A stretch of 64,000 bases of DNA, from the NCBI GenBank assembly GCA_963695705.1, contig CAVOHB010000006.1, positions 558,001 to 622,000 of the forward strand, read 5' to 3'. The DNA is from JBKPNJ01 sp963695705 (GTDB taxonomy: Bacteria; Actinomycetota; Actinomycetes; Propionibacteriales; Nocardioidaceae). Numbering within the stretch: position 1 is the stretch's first letter; each line of letters starts with the position of its first letter. Below, piece after piece: positions 60,927 to 64,000 of this stretch. Made by a program: the position numbers and the translations under genes. The notes under the pieces are model-generated. The model did not search any database and was not told the origin of the DNA. It saw nothing but the letters and a program-made list of their open reading frames with translations.

Positions 60927-62867
60927 TCACAACCTCGGGATGATCCGGTGCCAACGCCTCTCGCCCACAAGATCATCGCCCTCACGAGCCAGGAGCGAGA
61001 TCGTCACGTCGTAGGAGAATCGGTCAGCGGTCAGATCAAGCGTGGCTTCCGTCGATACCGCCGCCTGGGGCCAGCGCAGGTCGAACCTGGCCTCCGCGTG
61101 CGCGCTCTGGGCGAACGTCACGCTGTTCACGCCGACCTTGCCTCGATAGCGCTCGGTCGCGGTGCCGTACGGCGCTCGGGAGGTCGCGCCGTGATCGATG
61201 ACGCACGCGGTCTCCCGGGCCAGGACGTCGCGCTCCACGCGCCAGGTGACGACACCGCCGTTCTCAGTGGCCGTGGCATCGCCTGGTACGAGCTTCGGTG
61301 GCGCGTACGGCGACGGCCCGGTCAAGACCGGCAGTTGCAGTGCACCCCCGTGGACCGTCAAGGTGACCGGTTCGGGCGGAGCCACCGTGTTCGGCCAGTC
61401 GGCGCCGGCAACAGAGAGCCGGATCCGCTGACCGGGGTCGAAGGAGTAGGCGCACGCGTCTAGCTCGACTCCGACCTCGTACACCACACCCGGGCACAGC
61501 TCAGACGGCGCCGTGTGGCCGTCGCGGTGGGTCAGGTTGAGCGAGCCCCGGGAGACCAGCGTGGAGGTCCCGTCGGCGAAGACGTCGCACAGCTTGACAG
61601 AGCAGTACGCCACCGGAGCGTCGACGCTGATGCGCAGCCGCGCCATGGGCTGACCGATCATCGTGACGGCGTCGGCGTCCCATTCCCACGTCATCGAGGC
61701 GGCGTCGTCGAAGCGCTGGTCGAGGCTCTGTCCGTAGGGAAGGTGTCCGGCGCAGTCGATCCAGGCGTCGACTCCGACAGCCGGGGTAACCGCGTAGGGA
61801 GGGCGAGCATAGAGCTCCAGCTCCCGCAGGGCTGAACGCGTTGTCGGCCAGGACTCCCGGACCCAGGCCCCGGCCGATGTGTCGAGATCTGGCTGCGGTC
61901 GCGTCGAGGAGCGTACGAAACACGTGATGGCGGGTCGGTCGGGCGAGGTGCCATCGTCGACACCGTTGTCGACGCCACGCAGCCACCTGTCCCACCAGGC
62001 GACCATCTCGGGCACCAGATCGATCCTCGGACCGGGAAGCGCGGTGTCCGTGGCCGCGTGGGCCCAGGGGCCGGCCAGCAGGCGATGGGGCACGCCGGAC
62101 CGGCGAAGGGCCTCCACCGTGCGGAACGAGTTGTTCCGGTAGCCGTCCGCCCAGCCCGCCACCAGCATCACCGGACACTGGATGCGGCCGTAGTCCGGTC
62201 GTACCGAGCCGTGCCGCCAGTAGTCCCCGTCGAGCTGCTGGTCGAGCCAGGTCAGCAACCAGGGCTCGCAGGTGTCGATCCGGCGCAGCCACTCGGCTCG
62301 CCAATCGTCCCCCCAAAGATCCGGAACCGGCGGCAGCGCGTTCATCGGGGTCATGTAGTGGCAGTAGTCGAGCAGGTCGAGAAGTCGCAATGCGCCGCCG
62401 CGGTAGTGCACGTCATCGGTGTAACGATCATCGGTCGCATAGATCGCGATGACCGCCTTGAGCCGGGGCGGCCGCTCGCACGCCATCTGCAGGGAGTTGA
62501 AGCCCGAGTACGACGTGCCGTACATGCCGATGTTGCCGTCGCACCATTGCCGGTCGGCCAGCCAGTCGATGACCGCCGCGAGGTCCTGCTGCTCGCGCGT
62601 CGGATACTCGTCGGTCGCGTCGCCGCCCGAGGAACCGGTCCCGCGAAGGTCGAGGCGGCAGACCGCGTACGCGTGCTCGTCCCGCAGCCGTACGTACTCC
62701 GGCCGGTAGGACGCGGTCAGGTCGTCCTTGCGGTAGGGCAGCGCCTCGAGCAGGCACGGCTGAGGCCCGTGGGACGCGTCGGGCACGTACAGGGTGGCAG
62801 CGAGCTCGATCCCGTCCTCCATCGGGATGCGGACGTCACTTCGTCGGCCCCCGCCGACCCGAGACAT
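60927..62867 (-). CDS. CocE/NonD-family alpha/beta hydrolase
   Basis: 646 aa. The hydrolase domain starts DVRIPMEDGIELAATLYVP and has RLDLRGTGSSGG. The nucleophile Ser is in MYGTSYSGFNSLQM, and the His in LLAGPWAHAA; the Asp should lie between them, near LVAGWADGYRNNSF. The C-terminal jelly-roll (about residues 430-646; FDPGQRIRLSVAGADWP) is typical of the X-Pro dipeptidyl-peptidase/cocaine esterase group. The family hydrolyses esters or Xaa-Pro amides. ATG 62865-62867 is one base after the stop of the DmpA-like gene, so the two form an operon. The substrate is unknown. Confidence 0.88.
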   Translation of the reverse strand: MSRVGGGRRSDVRIPMEDGIELAATLYVPDASHGPQPCLLEALPYRKDDLTASYRPEYVRLRDEHAYAVCRLDLRGTGSSGGDATDEYPTREQQDLAAVIDWLADRQWCDGNIGMYGTSYSGFNSLQMACERPPRLKAVIAIYATDDRYTDDVHYRGGALRLLDLLDYCHYMTPMNALPPVPDLWGDDWRAEWLRRIDTCEPWLLTWLDQQLDGDYWRHGSVRPDYGRIQCPVMLVAGWADGYRNNSFRTVEALRRSGVPHRLLAGPWAHAATDTALPGPRIDLVPEMVAWWDRWLRGVDNGVDDGTSPDRPAITCFVRSSTRPQPDLDTSAGAWVRESWPTTRSALRELELYARPPYAVTPAVGVDAWIDCAGHLPYGQSLDQRFDDAASMTWEWDADAVTMIGQPMARLRISVDAPVAYCSVKLCDVFADGTSTLVSRGSLNLTHRDGHTAPSELCPGVVYEVGVELDACAYSFDPGQRIRLSVAGADWPNTVAPPEPVTLTVHGGALQLPVLTGPSPYAPPKLVPGDATATENGGVVTWRVERDVLARETACVIDHGATSRAPYGTATERYRGKVGVNSVTFAQSAHAEARFDLRWPQAAVSTEATLDLTADRFSYDVTISLLAREGDDLVGERRWHRIIPRL

Positions 62868-62868
62868 C

Positions 62869-63954
62869 TCAGAGCCGACCGTGATCGCCGAGCAGGCGTA
62901 CGACTTGCTCCACCGGCAGACCCTCACTCACATGGCCACCTCGGCCCACGGTCGTGCGCGAGGCCAGCATCGAGTTGAGCACAGCCTCCTCACTTGCCTC
63001 CACGACGGCTTCGAACAACGGATCCAGAGCCCGCAAGGACATCGGACGTGTCGCCTCGTACTCACCTTGTCGGTCCAAGCGCAGACCGGTTGCGCAGCCC
63101 ATGAAGATCTCGCCGCTGCCGTTGTGGGCGACGGATCCGGTCCGGGCCAGGCCGAGCCCGATTCGGCGGGCCAGTCGGGCGCAGCCGGCTCCGTCGACGG
63201 CGGCGTCGGTCACCGCAATGCCGATGCACGAGCCGGCAGGCGGACGCGGAGCAGGCTCCCCGGACACCGCCGGCAGCAGCCGGCCGACCGGGACCCCGTC
63301 GACCGTCAAGCGATGCCGCTCGCCGAAGTTGGTCATCAACAAGACAGCGACCGTGTGGCCCTCCCCAGTGATCCGGGACGCGGTGCCGATCCCGCCCTTG
63401 AACCCCAGACATGACATTCCCGTGCCCGACCCGACGCTGCCCTCCTCGGGTGGAGTGTCGCTGCCCCGAGACTCTCGGGCCTGCGCCCATGCTGACGCGA
63501 CGTCGTCGCGGGTCACCTGCATCCGCCGGGCGTCGTTGAGGAATGAGTCGTCGCACTCGGCGACCACGGGGATGATGAAGTCCTCGGCGACTTCGGGATG
63601 CTCCTCGAGCATCAGCTCGCAGGCCGCGTCGTAGACGCGGCCGAGCTGCAGGGTCGACGTCAAGCAGATCGGTGTCTCGAGAATCCCGCACTCCGCCGCG
63701 GTGATGAATCCGGTGCACTCACCGGCGCCGTTGAGAACGGCTCCGCCGGCCGGGACCAGTCGCGCGAAGGCGTCATCGGCGATCATGAGCACCGTCACAC
63801 CGGTACGGGCGACGCCGCGTCCATCCGGTGGGTCCGGCTCGTCGCGATGCACGGTGGCGTGCCCGAGACCCACACCGTTCACGTCCAGGACCGAGTTGGT
63901 CGGCCCGGAGGGCATCTGCCCGATCCTGATTCCCAAGTCAGTAGCGCGGGGCAT
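62869..63954 (-). CDS. P1-family (DmpA/BapA-type) self-cleaving aminopeptidase
   Basis: 361 aa from ATG 63952-63954. NSVLDVNGVGLGHATVHRDEP is the typical N-terminal part, VLNGAGECTGF the first conserved turn, and ETPICLTSTLQLGRVYDAACE the helix after it. GSGTGMSCLGFKGGIGTASR is the block preceding and containing the autocleavage region that creates the N-terminal nucleophile. HNGSGEIFMGCATG and RALDPLFEAVVEASEEAVLNSMLA end the fold. Such enzymes release D-amino or beta-amino acids from peptides and amides. Upstream ATGs at 63972, 63981 and 63993 are alternative starts; none has a convincing ribosome site. It leads the operon with the CocE-type hydrolase. The last 46 bases of the window hold nothing else I can support. 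Confidence 0.87.
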   Translation of the reverse strand: MPRATDLGIRIGQMPSGPTNSVLDVNGVGLGHATVHRDEPDPPDGRGVARTGVTVLMIADDAFARLVPAGGAVLNGAGECTGFITAAECGILETPICLTSTLQLGRVYDAACELMLEEHPEVAEDFIIPVVAECDDSFLNDARRMQVTRDDVASAWAQARESRGSDTPPEEGSVGSGTGMSCLGFKGGIGTASRITGEGHTVAVLLMTNFGERHRLTVDGVPVGRLLPAVSGEPAPRPPAGSCIGIAVTDAAVDGAGCARLARRIGLGLARTGSVAHNGSGEIFMGCATGLRLDRQGEYEATRPMSLRALDPLFEAVVEASEEAVLNSMLASRTTVGRGGHVSEGLPVEQVVRLLGDHGRL

Positions 63955-64000
63955 ACCGGCATCTTGCCGCATGCCTGACATTCTGACGACCATGGAGCAG

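Overview
The window is high-GC DNA with many GTG starts, four- or eight-base start/stop overlaps and purine-rich ribosome sites. It carries a mycothiol-dependent maleylpyruvate isomerase-like protein, an ECF42-type sigma factor with its DGPF partner, and several short, basic or acidic actinobacterial-style proteins. All of this points to a free-living Actinomycetota, possibly of the Nocardioidaceae type. That placement is judged by gene style only. I saw no rRNA, tRNA, CRISPR array, transposase or phage gene.

Layout. 0-3.2 kb: the tail of an upstream gene, a decayed methyltransferase, a uridine kinase-like gene and an OmpR-type two-component system. 3.2-10 kb: an AAA ATPase (one frameshift) and a glutamine synthetase-like ligase, divergent from an APC permease, a PLP gamma-lyase-family enzyme and a FluG-type amidohydrolase. 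10-14.7 kb: the DGPF/ECF42 sigma pair behind a matching promoter, a long acyl-CoA dehydrogenase and a VapBC module. 14.7-24.3 kb: a signalling and transport locus with a NarL-type regulator and a stand-alone receiver on the plus strand. Opposite them is a tightly overlapped minus-strand operon: receiver-cyclase fusion, ABC ATPase, two tandemly duplicated FtsX-type permeases, histidine kinase. 24.4-33.5 kb: an orphan SdhA-like flavoprotein, a maleylpyruvate isomerase-like gene and an AddA/AddB-like helicase-nuclease pair full of frameshifts. 33.6-50.3 kb: mostly single housekeeping or accessory genes (methyltransferase, TAT-exported glycosidase-like protein, FUSC protein, PEBP lipoprotein, AlkD-like glycosylase, MEDS/ATPase regulator, DUF72, two VOC proteins, CDF transporter, soluble transhydrogenase, C1B peptidase, oligopeptidase B). 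50.4-64 kb: a peptide-type ABC importer, then a catabolic block with two Rieske oxygenases, a sarcosine oxidase-like flavoenzyme, a TetR regulator, a CocE-type hydrolase and a DmpA-type aminopeptidase.

How the parts may work together. The 14.7-24.3 kb locus looks like one sensory unit. The kinase could feed three receivers with different outputs: DNA binding, none, and cyclic nucleotide synthesis. It is co-transcribed with an exporter whose permeases have large extracytoplasmic domains, and is the best candidate here for an uncharacterised system. The 50-64 kb end looks like uptake and breakdown of peptides or N-methylated compounds: importer, oligopeptidase, Rieske N-dealkylation, flavin-dependent demethylation, then ester or amide hydrolysis. 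A 22-bp palindrome in front of the first Rieske gene is the obvious TetR site. The 4.6-10 kb cluster contains both halves of the FluG architecture (amidohydrolase and glutamine synthetase) as separate genes, with a permease between them.

Quality warning. Single-base frameshifts occur in the AAA ATPase (about 3360) and the last ABC ATPase (about 55693 and 55820). They are very dense at 27.3-31.6 kb, where the protein can still be read by changing frame. This looks more like sequence error than gene decay. Three short intergenic tandem repeats with 20-21 bp periods share a GACAG core, and a separate hairpin-like repeat occurs at about 60.8 kb with a partial copy at about 10.0 kb.
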